Below the pieces are notes generated by a model. It was not told the DNA's origin. It did not search any database and saw only the letters and a program-made list of their open reading frames with translations. The position numbers and the translations under genes were made by a program. 42,724 nucleotides of DNA from Negativicutes bacterium (GTDB lineage Bacteria > Bacillota > Negativicutes > Anaeromusales > Anaeromusaceae): the NCBI GenBank assembly GCA_009929485.1, contig SAAJ01000027.1, positions 1-42,724 of the forward strand. The letters are read 5' to 3'. Below, piece after piece: positions 24,875-31,641 of the stretch (position 1 is its first letter; each line of letters opens with the position of its first letter).

Positions 24875-25093
24875 TCACAGCGCCTCATTGGTGATGGGAA
24901 CCACTTCCACAATGTCGCCAATATCGCAGTTAAGGGCGCGGCAAATCTTGACCAAGACGTCCATGGAGACAAATTCATTATTGGAAAGCCTGCTCATCGT
25001 ATTAGGACTAACGCCAATTGCCTGGCGCAGTTCCGTTTTCTTCATTCTCTTGTCGATCAAGAGCTTAAACAGCTTGTTGTAGCATACATCCAT
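24875..25093 (-). CDS. XRE-family HTH regulator preceding BREX
   Basis: A 72-residue Cro/C1-type helix-turn-helix protein: MKKTELRQAIGVSPNTMSRL forms the HTH, and LVKICRALNCDIGDIVEVVP completes the five-helix domain. There is no partner or sensor domain. AGAGGTG precedes the ATG. It lies immediately before brxA on the same strand, so it is probably the local regulator of the BREX operon. Many BREX loci use a larger WYL-domain BrxR, so this small XRE protein is a different arrangement. Its operators probably lie in the 25094-25300 intergenic region. Confidence 0.85.
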   Translation of the reverse strand: MDVCYNKLFKLLIDKRMKKTELRQAIGVSPNTMSRLSNNEFVSMDVLVKICRALNCDIGDIVEVVPITNEAL

Positions 25094-25139
25094 CGTTTAG
25101 CACCTCTTATGAAAATTCATGATTGAGCCAAGTTACCGC

Positions 25140-25200
25140 TATAGATCCCCGAGCACAAGATATACTTTGTTGCGAAATAACTTCAATACTATATATAAAT
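25140..25200 (-). promoter_or_regulatory. Possible BREX operon promoter
   Basis: On the minus strand TTGAAG (near 25183-25188) and TATATC (near 25161-25166) are 16 bp apart, upstream of the HTH-brxA operon. The match to consensus is moderate and other AT-rich hexamers are nearby, so this is only a candidate. Confidence 0.35.
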
Positions 25201-25264
25201 TCACCTTTAAAATTCTAAATTCACGCTAACAAACAAAATATCCTCTTTTTGCCACAAATACAAA

Positions 25265-25280
25265 GCAACATAATAGTAAA
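25265..25280 (+). repeat. 16-bp promoter repeat, copy 1
   Basis: GCAACATAATAGTAAA, perfectly repeated at 25561-25576. It lies about 22 bp before the first excisionase-like gene. A TTGCCA at 25249-25254 is 16 bp from TAATAG, so the repeat covers the likely -10 region and could also be a regulator site. Confidence 0.7.
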
Positions 25281-25302
25281 TAATCTTAGGAGGTGATACA
25301 TC

Positions 25303-25482
25303 ATGCAAATTGAAAAACTGGTTCTTCACGTATCTGATGCAGCTAGCCTTATCGGCGTAAGCTCTCATAAAATCTACGAAATGATTCGGAACAGGGAACT
25401 GCCTGCCTACAAAGCCGGAAAAGCATGGAAAATCCCTGCAGACGCTGTGGAAGATTATATTAAGTTACGGCTGAGCAAATAG
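25303..25482 (+). CDS. Excisionase-like small HTH protein
   Basis: A 59-residue protein. The sequence VSDAASLIGVSSHKIYEMIRN and LPAYKAGKAWKIPADAVEDYI is the compact winged-HTH of the HTH_17/excisionase family: a MerR-like helix-turn-helix and a short wing ending in W-K-I-P. AGGAGG lies 8 nt before the ATG. Such proteins act as recombination directionality factors or as small regulators. There is no integrase gene in the window, so the partner is unknown. A second related gene follows at 25602 behind the same 16-bp repeat. Confidence 0.8.
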   Translation: MQIEKLVLHVSDAASLIGVSSHKIYEMIRNRELPAYKAGKAWKIPADAVEDYIKLRLSK

Positions 25483-25560
25483 CATTTTCTATGCTTTAAT
25501 CTTATTTTTCGTGCTTCAGTTATCACTTATATTACAGCTATTTTTTACTTCACCACCATT

Positions 25561-25576
25561 GCAACATAATAGTAAA
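25561..25576 (+). repeat. 16-bp promoter repeat, copy 2
   Basis: Second perfect copy of GCAACATAATAGTAAA, 26 bp before the second excisionase-like gene. The spacing to the start codon is similar to copy 1, implying shared promoter or operator function. Confidence 0.7.
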
Positions 25577-25601
25577 AAACATTAGAAAGGAACGTGAAAT
25601 T

Positions 25602-25787
25602 ATGTTTGAGGACTATGGTGATCTTTTAACGGTGGATGAGTTTTGTGAAATGCTCTCCATCGGGAAAAACGGTGCTTACCAGCTATTAGCATCTGGAAGG
25701 GTAAAAGCCTTCCGCTATAACCGGGTGTGGAAAATTCCTAAGCAGGCAGTCGTTGAATATGTGCTTACCCAAAGCAAGTTGACTTAA
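25602..25787 (+). CDS. Excisionase-like small HTH protein, second copy
   Basis: A 61-residue HTH_17/excisionase-type protein: LLTVDEFCEMLSIGKNGAYQLL is the HTH and KAFRYNRVWKIPKQAVVEYV the wing. GAAAGGAA precedes the ATG. It is only distantly similar to the gene at 25303, yet both are preceded by the same 16-bp repeat, suggesting either duplication or joint regulation. It ends next to a terminator-like hairpin and a degenerate copy of the tRNA-Ser flank. A directionality-factor role for a lost or distant integrase is possible; simple transcription control is the alternative. Confidence 0.8.
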   Translation: MFEDYGDLLTVDEFCEMLSIGKNGAYQLLASGRVKAFRYNRVWKIPKQAVVEYVLTQSKLT

Positions 25788-25821
25788 ACCAGTCCGGTCG
25801 GTAATTGCTTCTAGGATTCCC

Positions 25822-25864
25822 AAAATCAAAAGGCTTTGCGGTAAATCGCAAAGCCTTGATTTTA
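25822..25864. terminator. Bidirectional terminator, copy of the tRNA-Ser terminator
   Basis: GGCTTTGCG (25832-25840) and CGCAAAGCC (25847-25855) with flanking AAAATCAA/TTGATTTT give a strong hairpin with T-runs on both sides, serving the convergent excisionase-like and AlbA/HATPase genes. The same hairpin and its right flank recur beside tRNA-Ser at 36220-36265. Confidence 0.75.
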
Positions 25865-25897
25865 TTGATTTTAATGCCAAAGAGGAAGAGACCGTTA

Positions 25898-27340
25898 TTA
25901 CTTCGCCACAAATTTCTGATGACGACTTTTAGGTTTATCAGGTAAAGTCAGTTTCAACTTTCCAGCCTGCACCAACGGCCAAACATATTTCTGCATGGCA
26001 TGGTTCATTGTCTTTAGCCCCACGTACTTTCTTATTTCCTCCCTCGTTCTAGGCACCTTGCAAAAAAATAATATATCTTGCTCTTTTACATGGCTTGGCG
26101 TATCTTCTGCCGCTATACCCCTGTCATTATAGAGGGTTACCGCAAAGCTTCCTCGCGCATCAGCAAATTCCGGTTTCATTAAGCCAGCTTCTTTCATAGC
26201 CCTATAGATGGTTGGTATCCCTGAATATCGGTTCTCAGTAAGCCCCAAGTCTTCCATCATAGTGGCAATAACCGGATTTCTGGTATCTGGCTGCACCTTG
26301 CCTATATTGTCGATTCTAAAACGCCCATAAATACCCCCTGGATTTTTAATTTCCAAACGATTTTTATAGAGCAAAATCTGTATCGGCATTCCTTCCGTAT
26401 GAATGCTATAATCCCTATGAATCAGTGCATTCAAAATAATTTCGCGAATGGCTTCCAACGGATACTCGGTTCGATCATTTCTCTTGCCTGTTTCTTTATC
26501 CACAATCGTTTTTATCGCCATATTTTTATGAACAAACCGTACAGCTTCTTCCAGCATTTCTGGCAGCGTACCATCAATTCGCTTATTATCAATAAATCGC
26601 TCTCCTACACTGCCGGTTTCACCGATTTCTTCTCCCGGAACAACCACAGCTGTAACGCACAATTGCGGGAAATATCCTTGCGGATATTTTCCAAACATAA
26701 GCATGCCCGCTAATGTGGGCGTTCCTCCTCGCGTCACTCCCATTAATTCATATATTTCCGTCACAGGCATCATCGCCAATTTTGGTTTTCTGTCTTTTAA
26801 GGAAATCGTATATTTTTCCAGCTTAGTTTGATCCAACATTGAAAAGTCCAAACGTTCAATCGCACGTATATCATCCTGATACTTTTTCCGGAAGGCATCA
26901 TAGCTGTATATTTCATACTCGGTCATGGGTTCATCCGAATCACCCACACGAATATACGAGCCGGTAAGCCTGCCTTTCCCTGTGTAAAAGCAGGGCTTGT
27001 CCGCAAGTTCTATTTCTGGTATTTCCGCTGCAACAACAATCTGTCCATCGAGCTTGCAGCAGGTAAAAACAGCCCTTACGATAGGCTGCATTTGCTTACA
27101 TTGCGCCACTATCTTCTTTTGCAAATCCGCAGCATTATACACGCCAACAACTTCAAAGCCCGTACTTTCTTTAAGGCCAAACAGAATAACTCCGCCGCCA
27201 GCATTATTGGCAAAAGCAGATATGGTATCATACAGCTTTTTCGGACAATCTATATGCGCTTCTTTCACTTCAATATCATGAAACTCGGTATTAAAGGTTT
27301 GTACTTTCCGAATTAATTCTTCTAAATCTCTTTCAAGCAC
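25898..27340 (-). CDS. AlbA_2/HATPase DNA-binding regulator (Schlafen-type)
   Basis: A protein of about 480 residues. The N-terminal AlbA_2/Schlafen domain shows FHDIEVKEAHIDCPKKLY, then FANNAGGGVILFGLKE and SYIRVGDSD. The C-terminal part has the HATPase_c_4 region (REIILNALIHRDYS, IKNPGG, TENRYSGIPTI) and a winged helix. Such proteins are often annotated as RecG-like or transcriptional regulators; their biochemistry is poorly defined. The GTG at 27340 is 7 nt from AGGAGG and is preferred over the GTG at 27346. The stop lies 13 bp from the degenerate attachment-like sequence. Confidence 0.8.
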   Translation of the reverse strand: MLERDLEELIRKVQTFNTEFHDIEVKEAHIDCPKKLYDTISAFANNAGGGVILFGLKESTGFEVVGVYNAADLQKKIVAQCKQMQPIVRAVFTCCKLDGQIVVAAEIPEIELADKPCFYTGKGRLTGSYIRVGDSDEPMTEYEIYSYDAFRKKYQDDIRAIERLDFSMLDQTKLEKYTISLKDRKPKLAMMPVTEIYELMGVTRGGTPTLAGMLMFGKYPQGYFPQLCVTAVVVPGEEIGETGSVGERFIDNKRIDGTLPEMLEEAVRFVHKNMAIKTIVDKETGKRNDRTEYPLEAIREIILNALIHRDYSIHTEGMPIQILLYKNRLEIKNPGGIYGRFRIDNIGKVQPDTRNPVIATMMEDLGLTENRYSGIPTIYRAMKEAGLMKPEFADARGSFAVTLYNDRGIAAEDTPSHVKEQDILFFCKVPRTREEIRKYVGLKTMNHAMQKYVWPLVQAGKLKLTLPDKPKSRHQKFVAK

Positions 27341-27359
27341 AAGCACCCCTCCTTTCTTT

Positions 27360-27435
27360 GATTATACAACAATTAAACAAAATTGTTTATTCGTTTTGTT
27401 TAAAATTTAGCTTATTTTTTAAAGAAAGCTAAATT
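27360..27435 (-). promoter_or_regulatory. Promoter with nested inverted repeats upstream of the AlbA/HATPase gene
   Basis: TATAAT on the minus strand (27360-27365) is followed upstream by three overlapping palindromes: AACAATT/AATTGTT, AAACAAAA/TTTTGTTT, and AATTTAGCTT (27404-27413) with AAGCTAAATT (27426-27435). They lie where operators are expected, suggesting autoregulation. Confidence 0.5.
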
Positions 27436-27512
27436 CATTTGTTATACTAAGTTTTTTTGAAAAAATCATAAACTTTTTAGTTTAAACATCTAACTTCAAT
27501 AAAGGGTGCAAC

Positions 27513-27610
27513 AAATTCGGCTAAAAATCCCCCATACATACTGGCCGAAATTCATTATTCGCAGCACTAATTTCGGCTATAATATGGCAAACTATAATTT
27601 TAGCCGAAAT
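27513..27610. repeat. Four-copy TAGCCGAAAT motif cluster
   Basis: The motif appears at 27513-27523 (AAATTCGGCTA), 27542-27552 (TGGCCGAAATT), 27569-27579 (AATTTCGGCTA) and 27601-27610 (TAGCCGAAAT), alternating in orientation, so it makes two inverted pairs. It lies immediately after the truncated DUF4143 gene. Confidence 0.7.
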
Positions 27611-28158
27611 CAAATACAAAAAGCCGCATATAATGGCACTGTTTTTTTGCCATCTTCAAAGCCAAAATTTTTGGTTGAAAGCTTAATGGCATATTCCGGC
27701 TTAAACATCTGCATATACACCCCCAGGCTTTTCGCTCGGGTATTATCCGCAGCTTTCACCTCAATGGGTATAATCTGTCCCTGACGCTGAATAATAAAAT
27801 CAACTTCTGCGCTGCGCTCCGAGATCCAATAATAGCTCGTGTACCCGCTAGCAGTAAGCTGAGCGCACACGTAGTTCTCGACCATTCCGCCTTTAAAATC
27901 GTTCAGCTCTTCCGACAAATACAAAATATCTTCCGGCACAATGTCCTTCTTCGCGCACAAAAGGCCAACGTCTGACACATAGATTTTGAATGCATCAATG
28001 TCCCGATAGTTCTCCAATGGCTTCTTAGGATGCTCCGCACGATATATTTTGGTTACAATCCCGGACAAGCTAAGCCATTCGATGGCGTTTTCAAATTCGG
28101 AAGCCCGGCCGCCTTTTTTCACAAGTTTATATTGGGGTCTCGCCAGCAAAACGCGCAA
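27610..28158 (-). pseudogene. Truncated AAA_14/DUF4143 ATPase, C-terminal part only
   Basis: The 182 visible residues match the DUF4143 C-terminal half of AAA_14 ATPases: VKKGGRASEFENAIEWLSLSGIV, then FKIYVSDVGLL, GGMVENYVCAQL and the nuclease-like SAEVDFIIQR with IPIEVKA. Full proteins are about 400 residues, with an N-terminal P-loop ATPase that is absent here. There is no good ribosome site at the apparent ATG. The break lies within 30 bp of a 21-bp-arm palindrome at 28187-28239, which may mark the deletion junction. I call it a pseudogene. Confidence 0.75.
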
Positions 28159-28186
28159 AACGTACGCTAAGTCAGTTCAGGCTCAT

Positions 28187-28239
28187 AGAGAACAACACAA
28201 GCCAGAAACTTGGTAAAGTTCTGGCTTGTGTTGTTCTCT
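28187..28239. repeat. Long palindrome with 21-bp arms
   Basis: Near-perfect inverted repeat: arms 28187-28207 and 28219-28239 are exact complements, extended by CTT/AAG with one bulged A. It lies between the truncated DUF4143 gene and the EamA gene. The T-run is on the wrong side for a minus-strand terminator. Confidence 0.75.
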
Positions 28240-28285
28240 AAAAAAATGGCGTAACATACCTAATCTTCTTTTCTAGCATATAGAA

Positions 28286-28708
28286 TCAATACTTCAAAAG
28301 AACAATCCCGGCAACAATTAGAAATGACGCAACAATTTTGTAAAAATTAAGTTTCTCACCTAAAAATAAAATACCTAAAAACAGAGCTACTAGCGGAAAT
28401 GCTGCAACAATCGGAGATACTCGTCCTATTTCTCCGAATTTTAGTGCATAATAATAAGCCAGTTGACCTATTAAAGCAGCGCAAATACCTTCAAGTGCAA
28501 TATATGTAGTATCTTTTATCGTTATTCCAGCAACATTTCCCCATTGCCCTGTTACAGTAACCGTTACTAATAGGATTGCACTAATAATCAGGCTACGAAT
28601 AGTGAGTGCGGCTAATGGTGACACAGCACCTAATCCCAATTTTCCAAAGATCGGCGCAATGCCCCAAAACACCATCGCTATACCAGCCATTAGGTAGGCA
28701 CTAAACAT
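28286..28708 (-). CDS. EamA/DMT-family half-size transporter
   Basis: A 140-residue membrane protein with about five hydrophobic helices (AYLMAGIAMVFWGIAPIFGKLGLG, IISAILLVTVTV, LFLGILFLGEKLN), typical of a single EamA repeat of the drug/metabolite transporter superfamily; such half-size members work as dimers. The ATG at 28708 has AAGGGAG about 9 nt upstream; a TTG at 28717 is the alternative. It is last in the MarR-TauE-EamA operon, 34 bp after the TauE gene. The substrate cannot be read from sequence. Confidence 0.85.
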   Translation of the reverse strand: MFSAYLMAGIAMVFWGIAPIFGKLGLGAVSPLAALTIRSLIISAILLVTVTVTGQWGNVAGITIKDTTYIALEGICAALIGQLAYYYALKFGEIGRVSPIVAAFPLVALFLGILFLGEKLNFYKIVASFLIVAGIVLLKY

Positions 28709-28742
28709 TTTACTCAACTCCCTTTTCGTTTACAGCCCAATA

Positions 28743-29480
28743 TTAGATAATTCTAAAAGTCATTAGCCCCCCGAGAACTAGAACTCCAATTAGTATAATC
28801 TTTTTAAACAAGTCGTATGAGACTTTAGGTAATATTCTACTACCAATAATTGTTCCTAAAATTGCTGATAATACAATAAGTGATAGTAAAATTATATTTT
28901 CTTGTAAATAACGGAAGTTTGTATAGGCGTAAACTGGTATGCGTGTGGAATCAATGATGACAGCAATTAGCGCTGAAGATACTATTAGCTCTTTCTTTTC
29001 CAATCCGTAATTTAGCAGATATAAAGATCGGATTGCCCCTTGGTTGCCTATTAAACCACCTATCAACCCTGACAGAAATCCGCCAATAAAATCCACGTTA
29101 TTTGGCAGTTTCACTTTTATATGATTGGGAATCAACGACAGTAAAGCGTATGTTATTAAAAACAGTCCAACCCCTACTTTGAGCCAAGCGCTATCAAGGT
29201 AGATTTGAGAGTAAGAACCAATAAAAGCGCCAATTATGCTCACCACCCCAAATCGTTGTATTATCCTCCAGTTTATCTCTGATCGATATATGGCTAACCT
29301 AGATATATTATTGAAGAAGTGAACAATAGCTGCCAAGAATATGGCTACCTTTACATCAAAAAACAAGGCCATGATCGGCATCATAATAGTGCCAACTCCA
29401 AATCCCGTAAAAAGGGTTACTACCGAAGTTCCCAATGTAACTAAAACGAGCATGACATATTGAGAGTACATTAATTCCAT
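28743..29480 (-). CDS. TauE/SafE-family anion exporter
   Basis: A 245-residue membrane protein with about eight hydrophobic segments. It has the TauE/SafE duplicated pattern: TLFTGFGVGTIMMPIMALFF in the first half and GFLSGLIGGLIGNQGAIRSL in the second. Family members export sulfite, sulfoacetate or similar organosulfur anions. The ATG at 29480 has GAGGTG about 9 nt upstream. A TTGACT-17-TATGCT promoter and a large palindrome lie just upstream, consistent with control by the MarR gene next to it. Confidence 0.85.
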   Translation of the reverse strand: MELMYSQYVMLVLVTLGTSVVTLFTGFGVGTIMMPIMALFFDVKVAIFLAAIVHFFNNISRLAIYRSEINWRIIQRFGVVSIIGAFIGSYSQIYLDSAWLKVGVGLFLITYALLSLIPNHIKVKLPNNVDFIGGFLSGLIGGLIGNQGAIRSLYLLNYGLEKKELIVSSALIAVIIDSTRIPVYAYTNFRYLQENIILLSLIVLSAILGTIIGSRILPKVSYDLFKKIILIGVLVLGGLMTFRII

Positions 29481-29510
29481 TACTTTCACACCTCTTTCTG
29501 CTTTACTACA

Positions 29511-29580
29511 CTTATTATACGATTAAAGTATTATACTTATATCGTATAATAAGCATACACTTTTCCTTAAAATCAGTCAA
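29511..29580 (-). promoter_or_regulatory. TauE promoter with nested MarR-type operator
   Basis: On the minus strand TTGACT (29575-29580), 17 bp and TATGCT (29552-29557) form a promoter. Directly downstream, CTTATTATACGAT (29511-29523) and ATCGTATAATAAG (29541-29553) are perfect 13-bp inverted arms around a second palindrome, AAGTA-TTA-TACTT (29526-29538). The site overlaps the -10 box, so binding would repress. Confidence 0.7.
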
Positions 29581-29605
29581 TACCTTCTTTTGAACATATT
29601 TCTAC

Positions 29606-30031
29606 TTAATCAGTTTCATTTAGAAAATTAGCACTATCTGTTATTTTTTTTACAAGATTTATAAAGTGCTTTTTTTCTTCTGCATCTAGAGCCGACAATA
29701 TTGAGCTAAAAAATAACTGATCTTCTTCAATATGATTTTTCACAATTTCTTTTCCCTGGGATGTGTGATACAAATAAACTGCTTTACGATCTGCTTTATC
29801 TCTTTCTCGCCTGACGAAACCTTTCTTTTCCAACCGTTCAACAATACCTGTTAATGTTGAAGGTTTAATATGATAGTTTTCCGCAAAATCATTAAATCTC
29901 CAAGGATTTTCGTTGCGAATATGTTCTATGACATATAATTCCTTCGGAGATAACCCTGTACGTTCCATCTGTTGGTCTTCTTTAGTTTTAAACAAGTGGA
30001 TAAGCTGATGAAGTATATGGAAATCATCCAT
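29606..30031 (-). CDS. MarR-family transcriptional regulator
   Basis: A 141-residue regulator from ATG 30031, with AAAGGAG about 11 nt upstream. The winged HTH is visible: FNDFAENYHIKPSTLTGIVERLEKKGFVRRERDKADRKAVYLY, in which the wing D-R-R-A/D-x-K pattern is typical of MarR. Flanking helices form the dimer interface. It is first in an operon with TauE and EamA transporters. Palindromes containing GTATAATAC occur both at its own start region (30066-30074) and at the TauE promoter, so it probably represses itself and the exporters, relieved by a small ligand. Confidence 0.9.
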   Translation of the reverse strand: MDDFHILHQLIHLFKTKEDQQMERTGLSPKELYVIEHIRNENPWRFNDFAENYHIKPSTLTGIVERLEKKGFVRRERDKADRKAVYLYHTSQGKEIVKNHIEEDQLFFSSILSALDAEEKKHFINLVKKITDSANFLNETD

Positions 30032-30061
30032 TATAAAAAAGCTCCTTTCATAATAAAGTAC

Positions 30062-30090
30062 TATAGTATAATACGTGATACGTATCATAA
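30062..30090 (-). promoter_or_regulatory. MarR promoter/operator region
   Basis: GATACGTATC (30077-30086) is a perfect palindrome, and GTATAATAC (30066-30074) is shared with the reverse strand of the TauE operator. The cluster lies 35-60 bp upstream of the marR start, the position expected for an autoregulated promoter. Confidence 0.55.
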
Positions 30091-30202
30091 TGTTACACCG
30101 ATTTCTTATACATGTCTACTCAAAGAAAAAATGCTTCAATGGACTAGTATAATAAAAGCGCACACCCAAAAGGTGATATGATAAAAATAGGGGTGTGATG
30201 AA

Positions 30203-30478
30203 ATGGTAAAAAAGTATACTGACGAATTTAAAAAAGACGCTCTTAAATTAGCAGGAGAAATAGGCGTCAGTAAAGCAAGCGAACGATTAGACGTATCCAT
30301 TAAAAGCCTATATGCTTGGCAACGTGCAGATCGAATCAAACAGGGCGCACCGCCAAAAGGCCTTAAGGCAGGCGAAAGTCCAGAAGACGGCTTCAAACGT
30401 TTAGAACGAGAAAATGACGAACTGCGTGAAGCCAACATGATTTTGAGGAAAGCACTGGGTTTTATGGCGGGTCGATAG
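30203..30478 (+). CDS. IS3-family transposase OrfA
   Basis: A 91-residue OrfA. The N-terminal helix-turn-helix (YTDEFKKDALKLA, then GVSKASERLDVSIKSLYAWQ) binds the IS ends, and the C-terminal leucine-zipper-like helix (RLERENDELREANMILRKAL) mediates multimerization. GGGGTG precedes the ATG. A G-GGT-TTT heptamer at 30457-30463 lies near its end in the overlap with OrfB, in the correct phase for -1 frameshifting to the fused OrfAB transposase. Confidence 0.92.
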   Translation: MVKKYTDEFKKDALKLAGEIGVSKASERLDVSIKSLYAWQRADRIKQGAPPKGLKAGESPEDGFKRLERENDELREANMILRKALGFMAGR

Positions 30479-31362
30479 CCGGAATTAAACCTCGTCACTT
30501 ATATGCACGGATTGCCGAAAACCGTGGCAAAGCAAGTGTTGCCCTCTGCTGCATGGTACTTTCGGTTCGCCGTGAAGGCTACTATGCATGGCAAAAGCGT
30601 AAATGCCGTCTGAATCAAGACGGCGAACTGGCATCGGCCCTTACTGCAATCAGGAAAAAACATCCGAAATACGGGGTGCAAAGTCTGCTTGATGCATTGC
30701 CTTCGACCATAACTAAGCCGAGCTATGGCAAATGCTATAAACTATGCCGGGAAAACAATTTGCTACATCGACGTAAAACCCCGCGGGGCATCACAAAACG
30801 TAATCCGGAAGATCAGTTAAGTGATGACTTAATCCAACGCGATTTTAAAGCAGCCGAAGCAAACTCAAAGTGGCTTTCGGATATAACTGAAATGAAATGT
30901 GCTGACGGAAAGCTATATTTGGCGGCGGTATTCGACTGTTTTGACGGCGCGATCGTAGGAATGTCAATGGCCTCACATAAACGCGCTGAACTTTGCTCAG
31001 CTGCCTTACTCAGTGCAATCGGTCGTTATGGAAAAAGGAACGGTCTGATTTTTCATTCGGATCGCGGCAGTCAATATACAAGCCGTGAGTTTCGCCAAGA
31101 GCTAAAAAGGCACAAGTTAGAACAAAGTATGGGCCGTACCGGTAGTTGCTATGACAATGCTCGCATGGAAAGCTTTTTTGCTACGCTAAAGAAAGAACTG
31201 ATTTATGAACTGCCTTTGTCTAAACTGACACGCGAGCAGGTTCGACAACGGATTTTTGCCTGGATCGAATCATACTATAATATCGAAAGACGGCATACTT
31301 CCAACGAAGCAAATATGCCGCCTCTTAAAAAACGTGCTTTATTTCAAATTAAGGTTGCCTAG
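30430..31362 (+). CDS. IS3-family transposase OrfB (DDE integrase)
   Basis: The OrfB frame is open from 30430; the first internal ATG is at 30553, but expression by -1 frameshift from OrfA is the usual mode. The DDE catalytic core is intact: D in WLSDITEM, D in FHSDRGSQY, and E in NARMESFFATLKKE. Upstream is the HTH_21-like region (IRKKHPKYGVQSL). Length, about 270 residues from the ATG, is normal, and the protein looks functional. Confidence 0.92.
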   Translation, partial: SQHDFEESTGFYGGSIAGIKPRHLYARIAENRGKASVALCCMVLSVRREGYYAWQKRKCRLNQDGELASALTAIRKKHPKYGVQSLLDALPSTITKPSYGKCYKLCRENNLLHRRKTPRGITKRNPEDQLSDDLIQRDFKAAEANSKWLSDITEMKCADGKLYLAAVFDCFDGAIVGMSMASHKRAELCSAALLSAIGRYGKRNGLIFHSDRGSQYTSREFRQELKRHKLEQSMGRTGSCYDNARMESFFATLKKELIYELPLSKLTREQVRQRIFAWIESYYNIERRHTSNEANMPPLKKRALFQIKVA

Positions 31363-31641
31363 TTTTATTTTTGTTCGTTTTTAGGTGTGCGGTTTTGTTG
31401 ATAGTTTCATTCTATTCATGTTTTATAGTGTAATTTTTATTTATTATATACCGTTATTTTACATCTTTTCATATGGATGTTCAACGTAAAGCTCGGATAG
31501 CGTACAATTAAGTTCGCAAAAGTGCTTAAACGGACCTAAGATAGCCAACGCATTGGCTTTCACTCTCCGTTGCTAATTTCTAAAGATACTTCTTCTACTA
31601 TAGCATTACTTCATGAAAATCTTCAAAAGGAGTGCCTCCAC

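Larger units (their letters stand above)
30140..31409 (+). mobile_element. IS3-family insertion sequence
   Basis: About 1.27 kb with imperfect terminal inverted repeats: left TGGACTAGTATAATAAAAG and right (reverse strand) TGAAACTATCAACAAAAC, both followed by CGCACACC. It carries the two overlapping transposase frames typical of IS3. Flanks TTCAA and TTCTA are not a clean target duplication. It is inserted between the marR promoter and the NYN gene and appears intact. Confidence 0.85.

Noticed and set aside
28187-28239. Long palindrome as an ordinary terminator
   Set aside because: On the minus strand, the direction of both flanking genes, the T-run precedes the stem instead of following it.
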